Source: Adiantum capillus-veneris (lineage: Eukaryota; Streptophyta; Polypodiopsida; Polypodiales; Pteridaceae). From it: 64,000 nucleotides of DNA. Each line of letters opens with the position of its first letter. Within the stretch, counting starts at the first letter, position 1. Location: contig CM043958.1 of assembly GCA_014529385.2 (NCBI GenBank), forward strand, positions 90,853,025-90,917,024. Direction: 5' to 3'. Below, one piece after another: positions 39,554-50,110 of the stretch. The notes below the pieces were generated by a model. The model had not been told where the DNA came from. It worked only from the letters and a program-made list of their open reading frames with translations, and did not search any database. Position numbers and translations under genes: made by a program.

Positions 39554-40177
39554 TGTTATGAGTGCGTATAGAGCTAGAAGAGAGCAAGAGGAGGCACTCA
39601 CAATGTACAAGAACTTGGACTTGATGATAAGCTTAATATTGATTACAAGACTTAATACCTGATTAAGAGAGCTAGATGCAAGACTTGAATTACATGACTT
39701 GAGCACAAGACAAGGCTTGATTGCAACGACAAGACTTGAACATAAGAACTAGAAGAGGGCTTTCCTCATAGGAGCCTCACAACTGGTGTTGGCAAGACTG
39801 AGGGGCTTGTAAGCCAAGACCCCTATTTATACTAGTGCTTGAGGAGGTTACTTGAGGAGGTTAGGACTTTCTAGGTTGTTCTTGAGGAGGTTAGAATCTT
39901 CTAGAACCTTCTTGATCCTTCTAGTTCTTCTAGAACCTTCTGGATCCTTCTTCAACTTTCTAGAGCTTTCCAAAAACTTCTAGATTCTTTCGGAATCTTC
40001 TCCAAACTTCTAGAAACTTCTAGATTCTTTCGAAATCTTCTCCATGCTTCTAGAAACTTCTAGAATCTCCTTGATACTTTTAGAACCTTCTAGAATCTTC
40101 TAGATCCTTCTAGCGATGATGTAGGCGATGACACAAGCGATGATGTAGGCAGCGATTGACTCTCAAGCATCCATGAA
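39554..40177 (-). repeat. Chromo-1 5' LTR
   Basis: 624 bp, direct repeat of 34317-35000, the length difference being mainly loss of TTCTAGAA units. Confidence 0.88.
39899..40100. promoter_or_regulatory. Array of heat-shock-element motifs in Chromo-1 5' LTR
   Basis: Perfect TTCnnGAAnnTTC motifs at 39899-39911, 39928-39940, 40008-40020, 40048-40060 and 40088-40100. This LTR lies upstream of gag on the minus strand, the position from which it could drive transcription. Confidence 0.6.
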
Positions 40178-40183
40178 CCCTGC

Positions 40184-41582
40184 AAAAAAAAAAATCAAGA
40201 ATAATTCATATACACGGTTATTCTTAGTGCAACATAACCAATTATGCTAAGATGTATACAATGATAGACAATGAAACCGCTACAAATCTTTACCTGAAAG
40301 ATGGAAACAAAAACCAATATAGTGCACAAAGTAATGAGAACATTAGAAATAGGTACAAAGCTCCTTGTTCTTACCAATATATATGGTGAAAGAAGCCTAA
40401 TGATCTTGCTCTTGTGCCTAATCTTCACAACAATGTTGATATATGAGCGTAGACCATTTCAGATCTAGAGGATGACAAAGGACCAAGGAAGGTGTTTAGA
40501 AAAATACTCTAGAAGCATCCAATGCTTCAGATCTATAGGTTTACACAGAGGTGTGAAGGTGAGGTTGGGTCATCTATGGAGAAGGGAGGTGTCAAACCTT
40601 TGCTACAATAGGTATTTGGAGGGAAAAGTGGACTTGAAGAAGGAGATGCAGGTTTCATAGCTGGAGAGGATAGAGGATAGAGGTAGCAGCCTTGGAGAGA
40701 GTAAAGAGGAGAGATAGGTTTGAAGAAGGAGATGCATATCTCACAGTTGGAGGAGAGAGAGGATAGAGATAGTAGCCTTGCAGAGAGTAAAGAAGAGAGA
40801 GAGTCTTGAAGAAGGAGATGCAGATCTCATAGTTTGAGGGGAGAGAGGATAGAGATAGCATACTTGGAGAGAGTAAAGAGGAGAGAGAATGTCAGCACGT
40901 TTTTTGAAAGATCCCCTTTTTGAGAGGGAGGGGGGAGGAGTCAGTAGCCTCTAGAGAGAGAAAGAGTAGAGTTTTTCCCAACTTTTTGAAAAAAGGTTCA
41001 ATATTTCTAAATTTCTCCTTTTATCAATAAAGAAAAGACCCCTCCACCTCTAGGCCTATAAGTTTGACCACTCATTTTTAGGACCTACCACACCCACCAT
41101 TTCAGTCCACATGGAAATCCCCATTTGCTCATTCCTTAATCTCATTTTTAATCCCATGGCAAATAAAGAGACCCTCCTACACCCCAGTCCCTTCTTAATG
41201 GTGTGCTTCTTTAAGTGGCATTTGAGGACATTCATGAGGGTTTGTGAGGCAGTCCTTGACCATCTTGTTGGATATGATGGCTAGGCAATGGAGTGTGAAA
41301 GTCTACTATGACATTGCATCAGCATCAACAAGTGAGAGCATAATGTATATATGGCATGTTGGTGAGATTTGGGATACCAAAACCCATACCACAACGTTGA
41401 CTCAATCAATAGTCCAAAAGCTTCGTTCTCTCCTCCCTCTTATCTTTCTGTTGAGTATGGGTTTGGAGCAAGGATTTTTTGCTTAAGTTTCACAATGAAC
41501 ATAAACAGCTCGCTCCAAACCCTTTTAGAGCGAGCATTTTTTTCTCTCCCTCTCTCTCTCTCCCCTCTTTCTATCTCCTCTT
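40184..41582. other. Spacer between Chromo-1 and Gypsy-A
   Basis: No recognisable gene. Holds a three-unit 86-bp tandem repeat (40634-40891) and ends in a CT-rich stretch (41540-41582) that was the target of the Gypsy-A insertion. Confidence 0.5.
40634..40891 (+). repeat. 86-bp tandem repeat, three units
   Basis: Units start TTGAAGAAGGAGATGCA at 40634, 40720 and 40806, an exact 86-bp period. Each holds a GAGAGGATAGAG block and ends with GAGAGTAAAGAGGAGAGA. Purine-rich. Confidence 0.85.
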
Positions 41583-42181
41583 TGTTAACCCTCACGGCTC
41601 ACGGACACCCCATCACCTACGACGGACGTGTATTATGTGTTTGGTAGAGTCAGGTACCGGGCTTGTCAGACCAATAGGAAAAGGGTAAGAGTGATCGCCG
41701 ATGAGAGGCGCACTCTAACTGGGACATTCAAGGGATTAGTTGGCTAAGCATGGGCGCCCAAGTGTGAATGGGGTGAGCTCATATAAAAGCCAACTAAACC
41801 TAAAATTCACTCATTCTCTCATTTGTGCAATAGAAGAGTGCTCTTGCTCCATCTCCATCTCCATCCTCTTCTTCTTCACCTCCTTGTGTGTGTGTGTGTG
41901 TGTATGTGAGAGAGAGAGAGAGATAGAGAGTGAGAGTGTGTGTGCAATCGAGCATTACGAAGGCACGACGGCGGCGAAGCAGTTGAGTGCGGCACGACTG
42001 CAGCTTCTTCTTCATCGCGACGAGGAATCCACCACGAAGGCGAGCGTAGAGCGGTGAGTGACACACCCTTTGCTCTCTTGAGCTTGCTAGATTAGTCTTG
42101 TTGTGTGCTTGGAGCCATTTGTGGCTCGCACACGGTGTATCGGCAAGTCCCTTGCTTCGACAGTGCGGCAAGGAGTGCACA
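41583..42181 (+). repeat. Gypsy-A 5' LTR
   Basis: TGTTAACC to GTGCACA, TATA box at 41782-41788, short GT and GA runs near 41886-41940. Confidence 0.92.
41782..41788 (+). promoter_or_regulatory. Gypsy-A 5' LTR TATA box
   Basis: TATAAAA, about 200 bp into the LTR, conserved in every copy including the old fragment at 33497-33885. Likely drives the genomic RNA. Confidence 0.6.
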
Positions 42182-42185
42182 TTTT

Positions 42186-42203
42186 TGGCGCTGCTGCCGG
42201 GGA
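42186..42203 (+). other. Gypsy-A primer-binding site (Asp-tRNA type)
   Basis: TGGCGCTGCTGCCGGGGA starts four bases after the LTR. It differs at two positions from the complement of the plant tRNA-Asp 3' end, the primer used by many Athila/Tat-type elements. Confidence 0.75.
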
Positions 42204-43259
42204 ATCGCCCTGCACTAAGCCCAAGAGGCACTTTGTGCTTCTCCTATGAGTTGTTTGTAGTAGGAAAGAAGAGGAAGAGGAAGAGGAATGAGTTGTTTTT
42301 TTGTAAGTTGTTAATTTCTGTGTTGTCTGCAAGTTCTGTGATTTCTGCATAATGTTGTGTTTTCTGTTTGCACACAGTCTTTGCACAATTAGTAGTCGTT
42401 AGCTTGTTTGCAGTGAATGAATAAGTAGGAAGGCAGTTAGCAATTTCTGTTTGCACACAGTCTGTACACAGTTTTCTGTCAAGGTTTGGCTGCACACAGT
42501 CTTTGCACAGTAAGGTAGTGAGAGAGGAAGTAGGTGGACAGTTAGCTCACTGTCAGTAAGCAGTTAACAGATTAGTCAGTGGTTAGCAGCACTGTTAGTA
42601 AGTAGATAAGGTAGTGAGCTGTCTGTGAGCTGTTGACTGGGAGGTTAGGTAGGTGAGAGTGTGTGTGGCCAAGAAAGGGTCACCTAAACCGCGCACGGTC
42701 ATCGCAAAAAAAATTTTAAAAATAATAAATTTTTTTAATAAAAAAAACCAAAAATATTTAAGCGTGAGTGACTGGGGGGCTACACTAAAATTTTGATCGG
42801 GATCGGGATCATTTTCCCAAGCCCAAGCCCAAGCCCAGGCCCAGGCCTCAGTCCTCAGTCTTATGGTATGTACTAGACTCACTGTTATATATATACCCTA
42901 CCCCCTCAAGAGGGAATGAGAGCATGTGGGGCAAGTCCTCCACTCTGCTCCCTTCTCTTCCCACTTGCACCCTTAGACTTTCTAATTTGGGCCTAGTTCC
43001 CTACTAGAAATTGACGGTTTTAGGGATTCCGATGGCATAAAGTGACCAAACGGAGGGCTGTAAAGCACAGCATGTCCCTCTGACCGAGACGCTCGTTTTG
43101 AGCTATCGTACGTTCTATTCTATAGTTGGGTCAGAAAAAAAGGACCAAAAAATCAAAAAATAAATAAATACGAAAAGACTTGGGTTGCAAAACACCCAAA
43201 ATTACTAGGTGAGCAGCCTTCACGGGCCCTCACTGACACTTCTAGGGGATCCAAGTCAT
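42204..43259 (+). other. Gypsy-A leader
   Basis: About 1.05 kb without a supported ORF. Repeated GCACACAGTCT motifs lie between 42370 and 42510, a (AGCCCA)n stretch at 42816-42848 and A/T runs near 42705-42750. A donor-like AGGTGAGC at 43207-43214 lies just before gag, but no matching acceptor is evident to me. Confidence 0.6.
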
Positions 43260-46200
43260 ATGAACCCACGCTCTGGACGAGTGTTAGAGCACGAGCCTAT
43301 TGGTAGTGCCTCCATTTACGCGGGCACCCATTATTCCTCCACCCTAGGTTCTGGACCTTCGGCCGGGACTCAAGGTAGCGTGACCCAAGATCCTCATATC
43401 GCGTCTAGTGATTCTTCCTCTGACTACAAAGTCATGGAGGGGTATCCTACACCAAACCCTGATAGTGCAAGTCAATACATGCATGCCATGGGCCCACGGC
43501 CCGGGTCCAGCGTGTTTAGCCGCTTAAAAGAGACCCTTAGTAGAGCTACTCGCTCCGAACACGCGGTTAATGAAATAAATGAAGGGAGTGGGGAAGTAAA
43601 TTCATCATTCATGACTAAAATGGACCCTATGCTTCTTGAGAGTGTGCATGTGAATGTTCCATCCACTGCACCTCCTGATCCTTTAGGACTATCTCCCTTT
43701 GAGGTTTTACTACCCGATGGTAGGAGTCTTGCCGAAGTACAAGAGATCGAACGCTATATGCAAGCAACAAGGGAGAGGGAAATTGAGAACCTACGAAGGA
43801 TAGAACAAAGTCGAGCCCTAAAAGCAAAGGCTCCTATGACAACAATCATGCCAGCCGAGCAACCGAGTGCTCCCAAGGTAGCAGTCACGGAGGGGCAAGC
43901 TATGGGGAGCAATAATGCTTCCACTTCAAGGGAAACCTCCAGCACGCCAGGCCTAGATGGGATATTCCTAAACAAAAATTGGGAGTATGACCTACAAGCA
44001 GAAGCTTTAACTGATCGGTACACAGGACACACCTATCATGTGGGTTGGTTAGATGTTCTACAATCCACATCGGGTGCTACTAGCATAGATGAGCAACAAC
44101 AGAAAGTCTGTGATGTCCTCCATAGGATTGTCGAGTTAGAAAGATAGAACACAGGGATCAACATGCCTTCAACAGGCCTAATGAGATTCTTGGATACGGG
44201 AAAGGCCAACCAACCAACCCTATCACAAATGGAGACTCCCTCAGTGAGCCCCATTGATCCTCCATATGTTGTTTCGCCGGAGCCTCAATACAATCTGAGC
44301 CCACAAGTGGCAACTTTACCTTCCCAGATCTAGCTCATCTTTCTCTTAATGACACTACGGCTACCATGCATATCCCAATGGTGAGCATGACAAGAAGTAC
44401 ACCATGGAGTTCATTTGTTAACACTGCGCCGATGCCTAGTAGCACAGTGCCCCCAACTATACCTACATGTATGTATCAATCATGTGCACCTGTTGTACCT
44501 CAGCCTCATGTAGCTCCTACACCTTCGATTATTCCAAGAGCTTACAATCCACAATGGAATTATCCAAGATCTTATACAAGTGGATCCATGCCATATCAGG
44601 CACCCCCTATGCCTAGGGCCACATCTATAAACTTTGGACCACCGTCTGGTACACCACCATACAAAATTTGGGACCCAAGAGCCGCGCGTATGCCAAGGCC
44701 AAGGCCAACTCCCATCTCACATGTGGTTCCAGGAGCACATACACCCATTATACCTGCTCAAATAAGAGATTTGGCAGCATTTGCTCAAACTATCGGTCGC
44801 TCTATTGCGGAAAACATGCATAGTACACTTGATAGAGAGCCAGGAGCAAGGCAGTTCAAGTAGCTAAGCTCACACAGAAATTCAGTGGAGACGGAGATGC
44901 TAGAAAGCATATGGAAGTCTTTGAACATGTATGCGATTCCTTGGAAGAGCACACTGAGCTACATAAGTATAAGGCTTTGAGTTTGACCCTAAGCGGAAAG
45001 GCTGGAGATTGGTATAGAACCTTAAGAGTAGAAGAGAAAACGATCTACTCTACTCTTAGGAGACTGTTCTTAAAAGAATACATACGAGAGGGAGTACTTT
45101 GGGGTGTAGCCTCTCAGCTCCAGAAAGCCCAACGAGAAGAAGGTGAATCCGTGAGAGACTTCATTAGTCGCCTAAAGAATTTGAATTCTCGATGCAATCC
45201 AAACGAGCGATTCAACAACAACCAATTGCTCGATAGATTCATTAGGGGACTACGACATGAAAGTATCTATAATGGCCTAGTCATTAGAGGTATCACTACT
45301 TGGGAAGCAGTCACCATGAATGCAATCCAATTGGAGGATAATTTAATGATTGCAGGAGAAAGAGTGTCTGCCGAGCCGAAGTCAAGTAGCTCGCAAGCAT
45401 CAGGGCATGAGCCAATGAAGATAAAGCCAATCGTGAAAGAGCAAACGATATCTGAGATGACTTTGGCAGATCTCACCAAGGCCATCCAAGAAAGCCTTAG
45501 GGGTAATCGTGCTCCACAAAACACTCATATGTATCCAAGAAGGGAGCAACAATGGTGCTCAATTTGCTTGGGCCCACATACTACGAGTGAATGCCCTACT
45601 TTCAGAGTAAAGTTTAACGGGACTTGTAACGCGTGTGGTAGGTATGGACATCAAGCGAAGGATTGCCTAATGCTTAAACGCATCATGGAAAATAGACCGC
45701 CTATAGCTTGGGCAGACTCACCTCGAGTTCCTGCATTGATGCCTACCCTACCCATGGAGAAACAATTGCCATTACAGCACATGGTCCCTAGAACCCAAAA
45801 TGTGGTCCAAACCACACCGTTGCCAACTCCAGTGCTAGGACCGCAACCCCCTCATCCAAGAGTTACACCTATGAACCAAATAGGTTGCGAGTCATCTAAT
45901 ACTTATGTAGATTGCGAAGAGGACATAGACTCTAGTATCACCTATGGAGTCGACATGCTTGAGGAGTGTCCCATGTACTATATGGAAGACCATTGGGGAC
46001 AAATCAAACCGGTATATCAAGCTACTGCGCTAGCAGCAAGAGGCCAAAACAATAATAGTTTTGCCAGGAGACCACCTCTTCAGTGCTACGAATGTGGTGG
46101 ACCACATCGAGTAGCTGAGTGCCCCATTAGAATGCAAAAGAATGCTGCACTAATGCAAACAAGTCAAGGGAGTGCATTAGCAATGCCAATACTCATTTGT

Positions 46201-46776
46201 AATCGTTGTGGCATAGATCATTTGATCGCACAGTGTCCTAACAATCCAAACGCACCGAAAATCACACCATTGAACTTAATAGAGATTGTTGATGGGACAC
46301 CACCAACTATAAACATAGCACCAGTGAATGCACTCACACGATCGATGCTCCAAAAGCAAAATTACATCCTCGAAGAGAGAGATGCTGCATCCATTGGCCG
46401 AGCGAGAAAGAAGAAAACACGAAGAAAGAAATCCCTTAATGCTTCTAGCTCAAAACCTAGTTCAAAGACTAACATAGGGACATGAGAGGATCCCGTGTAT
46501 ATGAATGACCCTGAGGATGACTCAGATTCGATAGAGACCACGGAGACCAAAACTATTACTACAAAGGAAAAAGCCAGTGAGGAGGATCACGAGAGGGAAA
46601 TCCGACGAACACCAAAAGAGTATTCAAAGTTAAACCACCCAGTTGCGAACCCCCAAGATAAGCCACGAGAGACGAAAAATGAGGATTGCAAGAGAAAGAT
46701 TGGAACCTATCCAAACCCAACAGTGGAAATTGAACGAGTCCAGCAACTGAGGGGTTTGGTGGAAGAAACTCAATGA
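43260..46776 (+). pseudogene. Gypsy-A gag with four zinc knuckles
   Basis: First ATG at 43260 (MNPRSGRVLEHEP). An N-terminal Ser/Pro-rich region and a charged helical segment ('REREIENLRRIEQS') run to a TAG at 44145. The frame continues to about 44332, shifts twice, and the retrotransposon gag core appears at about 44880-45360 ('SLTLSGKAGDWYRTL', 'FISRLKNLNSRCNP', 'LLDRFIRGLRHESIY'). Four CCHC-type knuckles follow: CSICLGPHTTSEC, CNACGRYGHQAKDC, CYECGGPHRVAEC and CNRCGIDHLIAQC. Three have the shorter C-X2-C-X3-H-X4-C spacing. A basic Arg/Lys tail precedes TGA at 46483, and the frame goes on to a second TGA at 46774. The gag coats and packages the RNA. Confidence 0.85.
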
Positions 46777-46806
46777 ACATTAGAACCTGAACCCAAACAT
46801 ATCCAG

Positions 46807-48396
46807 ATGTCAGACACAGTGTTTCCCACACAAGTTCAACCTCACAAGAACTACAGGCCGTTAGCTATACCCAGTATCATTCGGGAAGAGAGTGAGGGTA
46901 GGACATCTGAAAGTGGACACACACCTTTCCTACTAGAGAGAATGTTTGGTGAGGGAATACCCGACCCCCTTGAGGAAGTGGAGATTCCATCTTCACCATT
47001 CTCTTTTCAGGGTCCTACGTCCCACAAGATGCCATTAAATGTTGCCAAATTGATGGATTTCATGTCTTCAAAAGTTAGAACCACCATCATGTCCAAACTA
47101 TATAAAGACCCCGAGCTAGTCTCAGCTCTTCGAGCCTTCCTCAATGGAGAATTACAGACCGGATCACCACAGTTTGCACATATGAACAAACCTGACTTGG
47201 TAATGAATGATGAGGAACATTTAGCACCACCATCTAACCTAGCGGGACATGAATCTGTAATTGAAGTACCCGTTAACAAGTTGGGGCAATACTTTGAAGG
47301 TGATGAATCTAATGCTACTCTGCCAATCACTACTAAAGGATTAACTGTAAAGGGAGTCCTTGACGGTGGTGCGGGAGTCATCATGGTGACAAAGAGTTGT
47401 TGGGAGTCTATGGGGCGACCTCACCTTGAAGCCACAAGCGTAGTGGTAAAAATGGCTAATGGATCTATTGTTACGCCTATTGGAATGCTTAAGGATCTCA
47501 GGATCAAGGTCTTGGGACACAAGGTAAGGCAAACTTTCATTGTTATGGATTTTTCCAAGCATCCTATGTCATTTGAGATGATCTTAGGGCGTCCATTCAT
47601 GAGGGAAGCAAAAATGGTGCATGACTGGTCCAAAAACCACGTCTACTTACAGTTCCAAGATTCTGTCATTTGAGTTGATCTTTTAAGTGGTCGAACGCAT
47701 CCTCTAGGAAATAAATTCATCATTGATAATCAATCAGACACAACAATTCACTTAGCTCCATTACAGTATTGTTACACGTGTAACGAAGACACGGATATTG
47801 GGGAGAACTCTCCTTATATGGATATCCTACCCGGAATGGCTGAGTCAGACAATGTCGATTGGGTACACCTAGCGGCAACTATAGTTACATGGGGAGCTAG
47901 AGGAACAACCTGGGTAACACCAAATGGGGAAGAGATACCACACATTGCACCAGTAAACATGTTAGGTGTAGCGCATGTAACATCCGATGATAAGAAAGAG
48001 GCACACCTACCTGAGAGTGAAACCGATGATTCCTCAAAGGCTTCAGGCCAATACACATCAGAAACGGAATCTCAGGGAGAAATGGATTCAGAACCTGAGG
48101 AAACATCGAGTGAGCCAAGTATAGAAACTGAACACTCAAGGTCTAGTACGACCATCTATGGTAATTTATATGAGAGTGAAGAAGATACAAGCGAAGACCT
48201 ATCGAGCGAGTCGAGTTCAAACATTTACCAAAATCAAAACCTTAACAAGAAACAAAGGTCATATAAGAGACGACGATATCGAGCAAATGTGAGAGCTAGG
48301 ATAAACAAGGAAAGATCTACTGCAGAATGGCTTAGCTATCTAAGGGCATGTGATGCTCATCGAAAGCTAGTAGACAATTGGGGTGAACATCTCTAG
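46807..48396 (+). pseudogene. Gypsy-A first protease (PR1) and acidic linker
   Basis: Same frame as gag. The retropepsin domain spans about 47300-47660. The active-site segment reads VLDGGAG (Asp at 47362-47364) and the C-terminal motif is MILGRPFMREAKMVHDW. D-G-G replaces the usual D-[ST]-G. Ogre/Tat/Athila-type proteases often vary at this position, so activity cannot be excluded. After TGA at 47671 the frame continues through an acidic Ser/Glu-rich linker (47818-48396: SETDDSSK, SEPEETSSEPS, EEDTSEDLSSES) that ends in an Arg-rich patch. Such a long linker between protease and RT is unusual. The protease would cleave the polyprotein. Confidence 0.8.
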
Positions 48397-48615
48397 AGTG
48401 TCATGTGGTGTAGCCCGCGACCCATTGACCTCGCTCAATTGGAGGTTACAGAGCCGAAATTGAGTCGAACTATAAGAAGACGTCAAAACTGAGAGTTAGC
48501 ACAACAACAAAAGGAGGCAGAACTAAAAGAAAGGTCTTCGTCAGGACAAGAGCCTGCTGACTTACATACGGCTCCTGAACATTTTAAATCTTATACCACG
48601 GGGGAGCAAAAGGTT

Positions 48616-50110
48616 GTGTATGCCAAAGCCCAACGAATACCTACCAATGGAAGCAGTGGAGTCTATGATGGTCCAGCGGTAGTTAAAGAGATAGAATTAG
48701 CAGAACCAGGTGAGGAGTCTAAACCAGTATTTATTGCTCAAGACCTTACCGAAACTGAAGAGGCTGTACTTAAGGAACTCCTCAAGGAAGACAAGGATAT
48801 CTTTGCTTGGACATATCATGACATGAAGGGCGTTCCACCTTCTGTGGTGCAACATACAATTCCCATGATCAACACTGCTAAACCCGTCCAGCAACGACCC
48901 TATCCAATGAATCCTAAGTACGCCAAAATTGTACAAGAGGAGATTGAAAAACTTATCCAATGTGGATTCATATACCCTATTGAGCACTCAAAATGGGTTT
49001 CTCCAATAGTCATTGTGCCAAAAAAGAATGGGAAACTAAGAGTGTGCGTGGACCTCAAGAAAGTTAATGCAGCCACTAGGAGAGATCATTATCCCTTGCC
49101 ATATTCAGAACATGTGCTCGAAAGAGTTGCGGGCAAGGAGGCTTATAGCTTTTTAGATGGGTACTCTTGTTACAATCAAATCACAATTGCATTAGAGGAC
49201 CAAGCTAAAACTGCTTTTATCACAGAGTTTGGAGTGTTTGCATTTCGTGTTATGGCTTTTGGCTTAACGAATGCCCCTGCTACATTCCAACGATTAATAA
49301 ACACTGCATTTAAAGAATTTCTAAGGGAGTTTTGTGAAGCTTTCCTAGACGACCTTTGTGTTTATTCTTCTTGGGAGAAGCATTTGTTATATCTACGAAA
49401 AATATTTGAAAGGTGCAGATTTTATCGCATCTCATTGAACCCTTTCAAATGCCAATTTTGGGTTAAGCATGGAGTCATTCTAGGGCATATAGTGTCCAAG
49501 AACGGGATATCCACAGATGAGAGTAAGATTAAAGCCATTGCTGATTTGCCACCACCTACTAACTATAAAGGAGTTTAAAGATTTATGGGCCATGTTGGGT
49601 ATTATCGAAGGTTTATTTTAAACTTTGCCGAGATAGCGCGTCCATTGTACAAGCTTCTTATCGAGTTTCACTGGACGGAAGAATGTCATCAATCTTATGA
49701 GTTAATAAAGAAGGCCCTAACAAGTGCTCCAATCCTGCGAACACCCGATTGGAATGTACCTTTTCATGTGCATATTGATGCATCAAATTTTGCTATTGGG
49801 TGTGTTCTAACTCAACCAGGAGAACATAAATTGGACTACCCTATTAGCTTTGCAAGTTGCCAATTAAATGATGCCGAGATGAACTACATTACTACAGAGC
49901 GCGAAGGTCTAGCTATGATTTACGCAGTAAAGAAATTTCACTATTACTTCTTGCTACCAAGTTTGTGTTTTATGTTGATCATCAAGCATTGCTATATTTG
50001 GTAAACAAGCCGTGTTCCACAGGTCAAATTACACGATGGTTGTTAATTCTTCTTGAGTTTGACTTCACCGTTGTTGTGAGGCCTGGGAGGAAACATGTCA
50101 TGGCGGATCA
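48616..50110 (+). pseudogene. Gypsy-A reverse transcriptase and RNase H
   Basis: RT begins near 48770 ('DIFAWTYHDMKGVPPSVV'), with 'SPIVIVPKKNGKLRVCVDL', FLDGYSCYNQI (first catalytic Asp), FGLTNAPATFQR and FLDDLCVYSS (catalytic Asp pair at about 49350). A TAA at 49576 (probably from CAA) interrupts GVQRFMGH-like connection text. RNase H follows: 'FHVHIDASNFAIGCVL', 'TTEREGLAMIYAVKKF'. A frameshift near 49970 leads to 'YVDHQALLYLVN' and 'VMADHLSRIPNG'. Only one RNase H domain is seen, so the extra archaeal-type RNase H of Ogre/Tat elements is not evident. Confidence 0.9.

Larger units (their letters stand above)
34311..40183 (-). mobile_element. Chromo-1: chromodomain gypsy element (minus)
   Basis: LTRs at 34317-35000 and 39554-40177 are direct repeats. 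The hexamer CCCTGC on both outer sides (34311-34316, 40178-40183) is a target duplication. A purine-rich tract (minus strand AGAGGAGGGGGTAA) adjoins the 34317-35000 LTR, fixing the minus orientation. On the minus strand the order is gag, zinc knuckle, protease, RT, RNase H, integrase, chromodomain, which is gypsy order and defines a chromovirus. The primer site next to the 5' LTR (from 39553) is not one I recognise. Several stops interrupt pol. Confidence 0.9.
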
